Assembly: GCA_018671895.1 (NCBI GenBank)
Contig: JABHGV010000028.1
Location: forward strand, 1 to 33,196
Origin: Rhodospirillaceae bacterium
Lineage (GTDB): Bacteria; Pseudomonadota; Alphaproteobacteria; Rhodospirillales; JABHCV01
Direction: 5' to 3'
Length of the DNA stretch: 33,196 bases
Shown here: piece by piece, positions 25,124 through 32,417 of the stretch
How the letters are laid out: every line of letters starts with the position of its first letter
Numbering within the stretch: the stretch's first letter is position 1
The notes under the pieces: model-generated
The model's database searches: none
Told to the model about the DNA's origin: nothing
The model's input: only the letters and a program-made list of their open reading frames with translations
Made by a program: the position numbers and the translations under genes

Positions 25124-26736
25124 AAGAAGTTGCGGGCGTCGGCCAGATCGAAGGCGTCGTTGACGTCGAGCCAGTGACCGGAGAAATAGGCCACATGCGG
25201 GGTGACGCCGCTTGCGATCAGGCGGTTAAACAGATCCGGCATGTTGGCGGTTGCCAGCGAGCCGTCCTTTTCCATGGTCTCGATTTCCGCTTTTACCAGC
25301 CGTGCGCCTTCGCCGCTCATCTTGACCAGTCCAATCCATTCGCCCTGCGCACCGTCTGCGTCAGATGTCATCTGCTCCAGCAGCACAGGTGCATCATCGA
25401 TGATGTCTTCGGCAAAAGGCTTGCTGCACTTGGCGAAGTCACCGTCGGATTTGCGTACGGTGGCATCGATGGCGACGGTGATGTCGGCGTCTGATCGCAT
25501 AAGGCGATCCAGAATGTGGTTGCGGAACAGGATATCGCCGTAAGAAACCACCACGTTGCCGTCAATGCGGTCTTGGGCACAAGCCAGCGAGGCGACTTCG
25601 CCGGTTGTCTCGTAATCATCGTTGACGACCTTGTTGATGTTGGCCAAATCGACGGCTTCATGCTTGTAGCCGCCAACCACCGTAATGTCGGTGATGCCGC
25701 TGTCGTTCAACGAGTGGGTAAGGCGGCGCAACAGCGGCTTGCCGCGCACATCAAGCATGCATTTCGGCTTTTCAGCCGTCAGGTCGGCCAGTTGATGGCC
25801 CCGGGATGCGGCCAGCAGGATGGCTTTGGTTTCGCCGCCACGATCCGGCAGATAGCGTTTCTCGGCCTCTGCCAGTTCGGTGTTGCCAGCGATGGTGAAG
25901 ACATCGCTGATGCTCGCCACATTTCCTTCAATGTCGCGCAGGCTCTGGCTCTCGTAGATTTTTTCAGACACATCGCGCATCGCCGCCAGCGATGAACGCA
26001 GGTTGTGGTTGGCCCAGATAACCAGCGAGATGTTGGCCGCCCGGAAGGCGTCCGTCGGGGTGTCGTAATATTTTGTCGGCACGATGACCAGCGGCGAGCG
26101 GTTATCCCATTCCTTGGCGAAGGTCAGGACCTCGTCGGCGGTCGATCGCTTGGAATGAATTAAAATGCCGTCGGCTCCGGCGACACGATAGGCCTCGGCC
26201 CGGCGCAGCGCCTCGTCCATGCCTTTGCCTGCAATCAGCGCCTCGACGCGGGCGACGACGGAAAAGTCGTCGTCCAGCTGGCTGTCTTTACCAGCTTTGA
26301 TCTTGCCGCAAAATTCGTCGACGTCGGCCAGTTCCTGATCGCCATCGACGAAGGAATTGGTCTTCGGGAATTGCTTGTCTTCGATGCAGACGGCGGCAAT
26401 GTTGCGCTGGCACAGCTTGCGGACCAGTCGGCGGAAATTGTTGAAGTCGCCATAACCGGTATCGCCGTCGAGCATGATCGGGATTGATGTGGCGTCGGAC
26501 ATGAATTCAAGAACGTCGATGACCTGTGTCCAGGATGCTTCGTTGCGGTCGCGCACACCCAGTGCCGTGGCAATGGACAGTCCGGACCCCCAAATCGCTT
26601 CGAAGCCGGTTTGTTCGACGATCTTTGCCGACAACCCGTCATGGGCTTCCATACAGAACGACAATTCGTCGTTGCCGAGCATGGACCTGAATTTAGCGGC
26701 CTTGGTTTGGCTAGGTGTATTCTTGTTGTCAGACAT
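25120..26736 (-). CDS. pepM: PEP mutase fused to a nucleotidyltransferase domain (PepM-PntC type)
   Basis: A 538-residue two-domain enzyme. Residues about 12-295 are phosphoenolpyruvate mutase, which forms the C-P bond of all common phosphonates: metal-site D90 and D92 in MLDGDTGYGD, and the mutase-specific EDKQFPKTNSF (119-129), which separates it from isocitrate-lyase-like relatives. Residues about 304-538 are a MobA/RmlA-like nucleotidyltransferase starting at ILLAASRGHQLADLTAEKPK. Such fusions are widespread, and the related PntC makes CMP-AEP. A CMP-activated AEP for phosphonolipid or polymer decoration is therefore plausible. The glycine-rich loop has AAS where the broader family has AAG. 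The gene lies 12 bp after the short-chain dehydrogenase gene and overlaps the decarboxylase gene. Confidence 0.93.
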   Translation of the reverse strand: MSDNKNTPSQTKAAKFRSMLGNDELSFCMEAHDGLSAKIVEQTGFEAIWGSGLSIATALGVRDRNEASWTQVIDVLEFMSDATSIPIMLDGDTGYGDFNNFRRLVRKLCQRNIAAVCIEDKQFPKTNSFVDGDQELADVDEFCGKIKAGKDSQLDDDFSVVARVEALIAGKGMDEALRRAEAYRVAGADGILIHSKRSTADEVLTFAKEWDNRSPLVIVPTKYYDTPTDAFRAANISLVIWANHNLRSSLAAMRDVSEKIYESQSLRDIEGNVASISDVFTIAGNTELAEAEKRYLPDRGGETKAILLAASRGHQLADLTAEKPKCMLDVRGKPLLRRLTHSLNDSGITDITVVGGYKHEAVDLANINKVVNDDYETTGEVASLACAQDRIDGNVVVSYGDILFRNHILDRLMRSDADITVAIDATVRKSDGDFAKCSKPFAEDIIDDAPVLLEQMTSDADGAQGEWIGLVKMSGEGARLVKAEIETMEKDGSLATANMPDLFNRLIASGVTPHVAYFSGHWLDVNDAFDLADARNFL

Positions 26737-26748
26737 TTCTGTTTCTTA

Positions 26749-27477
26749 TCATTTAGTGGTTTGTGATTCGACCTGAATGATTTCGCCATTCAGTTGGCAC
26801 GAGGCTTCGGCCAAGTCGACAAAAGCCCCGGTAACTTCTTCCGGTGGCTTGACGGTTTCGGGGTCTTCACCGGGGTAGGCAACGGGCCGCATGCCGGTGC
26901 GGGTCGGCCCCGGATTGAGAATGTTGGCGTTGACGCTGGTTTTCATGTTTTCAGACGCATAGGTCGTGACCATCGTTTCCAGCCCAGCCTTGGATACTAC
27001 ATAGGCTCCCCAATAAGGCCATGTGCCCTGGGTCACGGTGGAGCTGACAAAAATGGCGCGTCCAGCGTCCGATTGTCTTAACAACGGGTCCATGGATCGC
27101 AACAGCCGGTAATTGGCGGTCAGGTTCAGCGCGATGACGCGGTCCCAGTCATTTGGTTTGACTTGCGCCATTGGCGTCAAAGTGGTCAGCAATCCGGCGT
27201 TGCCGACCAGAATATCAAGGCGTCCGAAACGCTCGAACAGGGATGCGCCGATATGATCAATGACCTCGAAGTCGCTTAAGTCGGCGGGCACCAGCGTGGC
27301 GGACTCGCCAGTTGCTTGCAGGATTTCATCGTCCAGTTCTTCCAAAGCCGCCGTGGTACGCGACACCAGCACCAGATGCGCGCCTTCATCGGCGAAGCGT
27401 TTGGCAACGGCACGACCGATGCCGCGCGAAGCGCCGGTCACCAGTGCGATACGGCCCTGTAATCTTTTTGTCGTCAT
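26749..27477 (-). CDS. Short-chain dehydrogenase/reductase (SDR)
   Basis: A 242-residue classical SDR with a cofactor-binding TGASRGIGRAVA (about 14-25), NAGLL, a catalytic serine in FVSSTVT, and Y-x3-K in YVVSKAG. The long frame upstream to 27573 is only overlap with purF, so ATG 27477 is taken, 5 bp after the purF stop. The arginine in the SRTT segment after the second strand suggests NADP. SDR genes commonly follow purF in Rhodospirillales-like genomes, so this one probably belongs to the older operon, but a role on phosphonoacetaldehyde cannot be excluded. Confidence 0.85.
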   Translation of the reverse strand: MTTKRLQGRIALVTGASRGIGRAVAKRFADEGAHLVLVSRTTAALEELDDEILQATGESATLVPADLSDFEVIDHIGASLFERFGRLDILVGNAGLLTTLTPMAQVKPNDWDRVIALNLTANYRLLRSMDPLLRQSDAGRAIFVSSTVTQGTWPYWGAYVVSKAGLETMVTTYASENMKTSVNANILNPGPTRTGMRPVAYPGEDPETVKPPEEVTGAFVDLAEASCQLNGEIIQVESQTTK

Positions 27478-27482
27478 GGTCG

Positions 27483-28952
27483 TTACCCGCGCGTTTTCAG
27501 CAAGGATAACTGGGTCGGTGCGGGTCCGGCCTCGCGGTCGGTCAGGCGGATTGGGTATTCGCCGCTGAAGCACGCGTCGCAGTATTGCGGCATATCAGGG
27601 TTGCGGCCTTCGTGGCCGACTGCCCGGTACAATCCATCGAAGGAAATGAAGGACAGTGTGTCGGCACCGATGGCCTTGCCCATTTCCTCGACGCTCATGC
27701 GCGATGCCAACAACTCGGAACTTTCCGGTGTATCGATGCCATAAAAGCAGGAATGGGTGATCGGCGGGCTGGAAATCCGCATGTGGACTTCTTTGGCACC
27801 GGCGGCGCGTACCATGTCGACGATCTTCATGGATGTGGTGCCGCGCACGATGGAATCGTCAATCAAGACAACCCGCTTGTCCTTCAGGTACTGGCCGTTG
27901 GCGTTGTGCTTCAATTTTACGCCCAGGTTGCGAATTTGCTGGGTCGGTTCGATGAAGGTGCGACCGACATAATGGTTACGAATGATGCCCAGTTCAAACG
28001 GGATGCCGGACTCCTCGGCATAGCCGATGGCGGCGGGCACGCCTGAATCGGGGACCGGCACCACCACATCGGCCTCGATGCCGCTTTCGCGCGCCAGCTC
28101 GGCGCCGATTTCCTTGCGCACCTGATAGACGTTCAGACCGTCGACGTTGCTGTCGGGACGGGCGAAATAGATATATTCGAAAATACAGAACTTGGTCGGC
28201 TGCGGCACGAACGGGGTGAAGCTGTTGACGCCGTTCTTGTCGATGACGATCAGTTCGCCCGGCGCGACGTCGCGCACGAATTCTGCACCGTTGATATCCA
28301 GCGCACAGGTTTCCGACGCCAGAACGTAGGAATCGTCAATGCGGCCCAGCACCAACGGGCGAACGCCCATCGGGTCGCGCACACCGATCAACTTTTCCCG
28401 GGTCATGGCGACCAGCGAATAGGCGCCTTCGACCTGTCTCAGGGCGTCGATAACGCGCTCAACAACGTTGGTTCCCTTGCTGATGGCGATCAGGTGAATG
28501 AAGGCTTCCGTGTCGCTGGTTGATTGGAAAATGCAGCCGCGTTCGACCAGCGAGGTGCGAATAGCGTAGGCGTTGGTCAGGTTGCCGTTATGGGCGATGG
28601 CCAGACCGCCGAACTTGAAGTCGGCAAACAGCGGCTGGACGTTACGCAGGACCGTGTCGCCGGTGGTTGAATAGCGCACATGGCCGACGGCCATTTCGCC
28701 GGGCAGGGTGCGGATGACATCTTCGGAATTGAAGTTGTCGCCAACGTGGCCGAGCGCCCGGTGTGAGTGAAACTGACTGCCATCGTACGAAACAATCCCG
28801 GCGGCTTCCTGTCCGCGATGTTGCAGGGCATGCAGGCCAAGGGCCGCGTGGGCGGCGGCGTCAGTGTGCCGATAGATGCCGAAAACGCCGCACTCGTCGT
28901 GCATGTGGTCGTCTGCATCGGCAGCATGCGGGGTGCGGTCAATCACGGTCAT
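27483..28952 (-). CDS. purF: Amidophosphoribosyltransferase PurF
   Basis: A 489-residue enzyme of the first committed step of purine synthesis, making phosphoribosylamine from PRPP and glutamine. After a short N-terminal extension, ECGVFGIY provides the glutaminase cysteine, which probably becomes N-terminal after processing. The PRPP loop is VVLIDDSIVRGTTS. Cysteines in CIFEYIYFARPDS and near SCFYGIDTP match the Fe-S-bearing, Bacillus-like form. Its start overlaps the cvpA stop (ATGA at 28949-28952), a common arrangement. Confidence 0.97.
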   Translation of the reverse strand: MTVIDRTPHAADADDHMHDECGVFGIYRHTDAAAHAALGLHALQHRGQEAAGIVSYDGSQFHSHRALGHVGDNFNSEDVIRTLPGEMAVGHVRYSTTGDTVLRNVQPLFADFKFGGLAIAHNGNLTNAYAIRTSLVERGCIFQSTSDTEAFIHLIAISKGTNVVERVIDALRQVEGAYSLVAMTREKLIGVRDPMGVRPLVLGRIDDSYVLASETCALDINGAEFVRDVAPGELIVIDKNGVNSFTPFVPQPTKFCIFEYIYFARPDSNVDGLNVYQVRKEIGAELARESGIEADVVVPVPDSGVPAAIGYAEESGIPFELGIIRNHYVGRTFIEPTQQIRNLGVKLKHNANGQYLKDKRVVLIDDSIVRGTTSMKIVDMVRAAGAKEVHMRISSPPITHSCFYGIDTPESSELLASRMSVEEMGKAIGADTLSFISFDGLYRAVGHEGRNPDMPQYCDACFSGEYPIRLTDREAGPAPTQLSLLKTRG

Positions 28953-29620
28953 TTTCCAGAACTGCTTTCGATCAGGCGTTCCATTTCGGTGCGGATCTTG
29001 TCGCCGTAGCCTTCCTGGGCACCGGTGTCCCCACTTTTTGGTTTCGGTGCAATCAAGCCTTCCAGAATTTGCCGGCTTTCTTCGATCAGACGGGCTTTTT
29101 CCTCGGCATTTTTCAAGGCCTTGGCACCGGCGTTGCTGGTGTCTTCGGGAATCAGCATCTTCAGCCAGTCGGCACCGGTTTCAACCAGCGGCATGGCGCG
29201 GGCGCTAGACATCCACGGTGGCTGGTCTTCTTTCGGGATCAACCATTCGACGGCCATATAAATCAGGCATACCAGCACCGCACCCCGGACCAGTCCAAAC
29301 AGGAACCCGAGTGACCGGTCGAGCGCGTTCAAGGCGCTGTTCTGGACGCGGCTGGAAATGGCGCTGGTCAGCAGCGACAGCACGATCAGCGAGATCACGA
29401 AGACAATGGCGGCGGCAGCGATCAGGGCGATCTGGTCGGATGGAACATAATCGCGAATGTGGGGCTGAACGTGCGGGTAGCCATAAATGGCGATCAGGAT
29501 GGCACCGACCCATCCCCCGATTGACAGCACTTCGTGGACGAACCCACGGGCGTAAGCCAGAAATGCCGAAATCAGCAAGATGACGGCAATGGCAATATCG
29601 ATAATGGGGAGGTTATCCAT
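28949..29620 (-). CDS. cvpA: CvpA family membrane protein
   Basis: A 223-residue inner-membrane protein. Four hydrophobic helices fill the first 125 residues, including the family features IDIAIAVILLISAFLAYARGFVHE and LDRSLGFLFGLVRG. A charged cytoplasmic tail of about 90 residues follows (KNAEEKARLIEESRQILEG). CvpA was named for colicin V production and is linked to envelope integrity; it is often encoded with purF. It starts 9 bp after the radA stop. Confidence 0.9.
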   Translation of the reverse strand: MDNLPIIDIAIAVILLISAFLAYARGFVHEVLSIGGWVGAILIAIYGYPHVQPHIRDYVPSDQIALIAAAAIVFVISLIVLSLLTSAISSRVQNSALNALDRSLGFLFGLVRGAVLVCLIYMAVEWLIPKEDQPPWMSSARAMPLVETGADWLKMLIPEDTSNAGAKALKNAEEKARLIEESRQILEGLIAPKPKSGDTGAQEGYGDKIRTEMERLIESSSGK

Positions 29621-29629
29621 GTGTTTCGC

Positions 29630-31027
29630 TTATCCGTGCGCTTGTTTGTTGTTGGATTTGCCGGGCGCGTGAAACAGCGACAGTAGATCGACCAGATGTC
29701 CGATCTCGCGGATTTCCAGGTTTCCAGTCTTTGTTTTCTTTCCGCGTCTTTTCGGCATAACCACTTTCGTGAATCCCAGTTTTTCCGCTTCCTTCAGCCG
29801 GGCGTCGGTATGGGCGACGGACCGTACTTCGCCAGACAGCCCGATTTCGCCGAAAACCACCGTCTCTGGTGGCACCGCAATGCCGCTCAAAGAAGACGCC
29901 AGCGCCGCTGCAACGGCCAGATCGGCGGCCGGTTCGGTTACCCGCAAGCCACCGGCGACGTTTAGGTATACGTCGTTGGCGCCCATGGCAAGCCCGCATC
30001 GTGCTTCCAGCACCGCCAGCACCATCGACAGACGCCCGGAATCCCAACCAACAACGGCGCGCCGGGGTGTTCCAAGCGGGCTGGGGGCGATCAATGTCTG
30101 CAATTCGACCAGCATTGGCCGGGTTCCTTCCATCCCGGCGAAGACGGCGGCGCCGTTGACTTCGCCTTCGTGCTCGGTCAGGAACAGGGCCGATGGATTG
30201 GTCACCTCCATCAGGCCCTTGTCGGTCATTTCGAAGACGCCGATTTCATCGGTCGGCCCGAAGCGGTTTTTGACTGCGCGTAGAATGCGGAACTGGTGGC
30301 TGCGCTCGCCCTCGAAATACAGCACACTGTCGACCATGTGCTCCAAAACGCGCGGACCGGCGATCTGGCCGTCCTTGGTGACGTGGCCGACCAGAATGAC
30401 GCTGAATCCCCGGCGCTTCGCCAGCCGGATCAGTTCCTGTGCCGATGCCCTGACTTGCGTCACCGTGCCCGGTGCGGAATCAAGGGAATCAACAAACATG
30501 GTCTGGATTGAATCGATGATGACGACACCGGCGTCGATGGTCGGGTCGTCCAGTGTGGTGACGATGTCGCGTACCGAGGTCGCGGCCGCCAGCTGCACCG
30601 GCGATTTTGCCAGTCCCAGCCGTTCGGCGCGCATGCGCAATTGATCGATGGCTTCTTCGCCCGATATATAGGCCACAGGGGTGCCACCGGTAGCCAGGGC
30701 CGCTGCCGCCTGCAGCAACACAGTGGATTTACCAATGCCCGGGTCGCCACCGACCAACAGGGCCGAGCCGGGGACCAGCCCGCCGCCGCAAACCCGGTCA
30801 AACTCGCCGATACCGGTAATCCGGCGCGGGGGGCGTGCGCTTTCGCCTTCGAGCCCGACGAAGCCGACCTTGTGGCCTTTGCCGGGTTGCAGGCCCTTTG
30901 GGATAGCCGCCTGGACGGCTTCTTCGACAAGCGTGTTCCAGGCACCACAAGAGTCGCACTGACCGCTCCATTTGCGGTGGGATGCGCCACATTGCTGACA
31001 GCTAAACTGGGTCGATTTCTTGGCCAA
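29630..31027 (-). CDS. radA: DNA repair protein RadA
   Basis: A 465-residue RecA-related helicase that drives branch migration in recombinational repair. Domains in order: a zinc finger (CQQC...CDSC within residues 10-27), a RecA-like ATPase with Walker A GDPGIGKST and the RadA-specific KNRFGPTDE, and a C-terminal Lon-like domain. The start is set to TTG 31027 (MAKKSTQF), because AAGGA lies 6 bases upstream and relatives begin with MAK; the longer frame to 31069 lacks such support. It is the first gene of the long minus-strand run. Confidence 0.95.
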   Translation of the reverse strand: MAKKSTQFSCQQCGASHRKWSGQCDSCGAWNTLVEEAVQAAIPKGLQPGKGHKVGFVGLEGESARPPRRITGIGEFDRVCGGGLVPGSALLVGGDPGIGKSTVLLQAAAALATGGTPVAYISGEEAIDQLRMRAERLGLAKSPVQLAAATSVRDIVTTLDDPTIDAGVVIIDSIQTMFVDSLDSAPGTVTQVRASAQELIRLAKRRGFSVILVGHVTKDGQIAGPRVLEHMVDSVLYFEGERSHQFRILRAVKNRFGPTDEIGVFEMTDKGLMEVTNPSALFLTEHEGEVNGAAVFAGMEGTRPMLVELQTLIAPSPLGTPRRAVVGWDSGRLSMVLAVLEARCGLAMGANDVYLNVAGGLRVTEPAADLAVAAALASSLSGIAVPPETVVFGEIGLSGEVRSVAHTDARLKEAEKLGFTKVVMPKRRGKKTKTGNLEIREIGHLVDLLSLFHAPGKSNNKQAHG

Positions 31028-31144
31028 GATCGGTCCTTGAACGGCTGATCGGGCGGGACGGTTTCCCACCCATCGGGGACCCTGTTCGTTTACGGGATTC
31101 TGGCCGTCTTTACAAGCCGTGGTGGGGCGATATTCAGGCCTTGA

Positions 31145-31498
31145 TCAGGCTTTGTTGGCTGTTGCCTTGCGCTGGGCGTGGTCGTTATCAAGCTGCTGCT
31201 TGCTTTGTTTGGCACCGGCATTCATCTGGGCTGCCGCTTTTGCCGCCGCTCTGGCTTTCAGATGCGGGCTGATCCACATTTCTTTTTGCTCGCCATCGTT
31301 ACCGGGATTCGGGATCCGCAAAACCTTGACGGCCTCGTAATCATTTCCTTCATCCAGGCTTTCGGCCTTCATCAGGGCGCTGCCGAAGGATTGGCCATCA
31401 AACTTGCTGTGGGGCGTCCATTTTCCCTCTTGCTGGATCATGACGCCGAAAAAGAAATCTTCCATTGTTTGCTCATTCAGGTTTGAAAATTGGTCCAT
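31145..31498 (-). CDS. Unrecognised small hydrophilic protein
   Basis: A 117-residue cytosolic protein. The first 80 residues look like a compact domain with aromatic spots (MEDFFFGVMIQQEGKWTPHSKFDGQSFGSAL, then DYEAVKVLRIPN). The last 40 are alanine-, lysine- and glutamine-rich and likely helical. I do not recognise it. No clear ribosome-binding site precedes ATG 31498; ATG 31465 is an alternative. It lies between radA and the terminator of a lost transporter gene and is transcribed from a promoter I could not see. Confidence 0.6.
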   Translation of the reverse strand: MDQFSNLNEQTMEDFFFGVMIQQEGKWTPHSKFDGQSFGSALMKAESLDEGNDYEAVKVLRIPNPGNDGEQKEMWISPHLKARAAAKAAAQMNAGAKQSKQQLDNDHAQRKATANKA

Positions 31499-31504
31499 GA
31501 TTTT

Positions 31505-31541
31505 AAAAAGAAAGTGAAAAAACGAAAGCCTTTTTTTTCAC
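31505..31541 (-). terminator. Rho-independent terminator behind the transporter stub
   Basis: Read on the minus strand, GTGAAAAAA (from 31541) pairs with TTTTTTCAC (to 31514) around an 11-nt loop, followed by TTTCTTTTT. The stem is AT-rich but the T-tail is long. It lies 24 bp past the stop codon of the transporter stub at 31566 and just upstream of the start at 31498. It looks like the original end of the transporter gene. Confidence 0.6.
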
Positions 31542-31565
31542 CTTTTCGATTCAATGACTTGCACG

Positions 31566-31616
31566 TTATCGGGACAAAATAATCGTTTGCGAAAGATTCA
31601 AATGCAAGGCCACGGC
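31566..31616 (-). pseudogene. 3' stub of an ABC transporter ATPase gene
   Basis: On the minus strand these 51 bases encode [16 protein letters not shown] and a stop. The intact ATPase gene ends at 32418-32468 with [16 protein letters not shown] and a stop. By hand count 41 of 51 bases and 13 of 16 residues agree, with no gap, and many of the differences are codon-neutral or conservative. Beyond 31616 the similarity fades. The stub is followed by a terminator at 31541-31505. It is best read as the old end of the transporter gene, cut off from its body by the segment that carries the methyltransferase. Confidence 0.75.
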
Positions 31617-31624
31617 TATATCGT

Positions 31625-31664
31625 GGCTTGACGGTTTATAGCCTATCCTTATAGCGTCAAAGCC
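31625..31664 (+). promoter_or_regulatory. Promoter and possible operator of the methyltransferase gene
   Basis: TTGACG (31628-31633) and TATAGC (31650-31655) are spaced by 16 bases, a fair sigma-70 promoter. It is framed by near-complementary arms, GGCTTGACG (31625-31633) and CGTCAAAGCC (31655-31664). It contains a direct repeat TTATAGC at 31636-31642 and 31649-31655. The symmetry around the promoter suggests a repressor site, but no regulator is known. Confidence 0.5.
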
Positions 31665-31688
31665 CCATAGGCAGGCCGTTGAAATTCC

Positions 31689-32408
31689 ATGCTTTACGTC
31701 GATGTCACCCGCGAAGATTTGCTGAAGCTACTGGAAAAGAACGGCCGGGTGGCTGAAGTTGGAACCTTTCGTGGCGCTTTCGCGGAAAATATCCTGGAGC
31801 TTGTGGTGCCTGATGAACTGCACCTGATTGACCCGTGGGTTCATCAACATCAGCCGGAATATGCCCCGGACGGCAGTAATGTCTCCGATGAACAGCATTT
31901 GGATAATTTTGAACACGTATCTGCGACATTTGCGGATGCTATCAATGACGGCCAGGTGACGCTGCACAGGAAAAAATCAACCGATGCCGTCGACGATTTT
32001 GAGGATGGCTATTTCGATTGGGTCTATATTGATGGCGACCACACTCACGACGCCGTCGCTAGCGATCTTGCCTTGTTTGCCCCCAAGGTGGCACCGGGCG
32101 GCATGATTCTCGGCCATGATTACAATAACAGTGAGCGCTATGGCGTTGAGTTGAATTTCGGCGTCGTCGAGGCGGTCAATGAATTCGTGCTCGAAAACGA
32201 TTGGGAGTTCATCTGCCTGAACACAGACAATGCCGCGACCTATGCATTGGCCCGCAAGCCCCTGTCCAGCCATGGCGAAATGCTTGCCCTGAAACTGCTC
32301 AGAAACATCGGCAGGGTATTCGAGGTGCGTGATTTCCCAAAGCACGGCTTCAACGTCCGCGAGATCGAATTCCCCGACGGCGTCACCCGCCAATTTGCAT
32401 CATTCTAA
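31689..32408 (+). CDS. Class I SAM-dependent methyltransferase, orphan
   Basis: A 239-residue methyltransferase-fold protein of the Methyltransf_24 kind. Motif I is VAEVGTFRGAFA (about 21-32). The acidic strand-end residues are in HLIDPWV and DWVYIDGDHTHDAV, and the motif PGGMILGHDYN follows at about 139. The many aspartates and histidines in IDGDHTHD and GHDY suggest a metal-assisted O-methyltransferase or a sugar/glycolipid methyltransferase; the substrate is unknown. It stands alone on + between minus-strand genes, has its own promoter, and is flanked by two copies of the 3' end of the transporter gene. Confidence 0.82.
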   Translation: MLYVDVTREDLLKLLEKNGRVAEVGTFRGAFAENILELVVPDELHLIDPWVHQHQPEYAPDGSNVSDEQHLDNFEHVSATFADAINDGQVTLHRKKSTDAVDDFEDGYFDWVYIDGDHTHDAVASDLALFAPKVAPGGMILGHDYNNSERYGVELNFGVVEAVNEFVLENDWEFICLNTDNAATYALARKPLSSHGEMLALKLLRNIGRVFEVRDFPKHGFNVREIEFPDGVTRQFASF

Positions 32409-32417
32409 GACTGTCTC

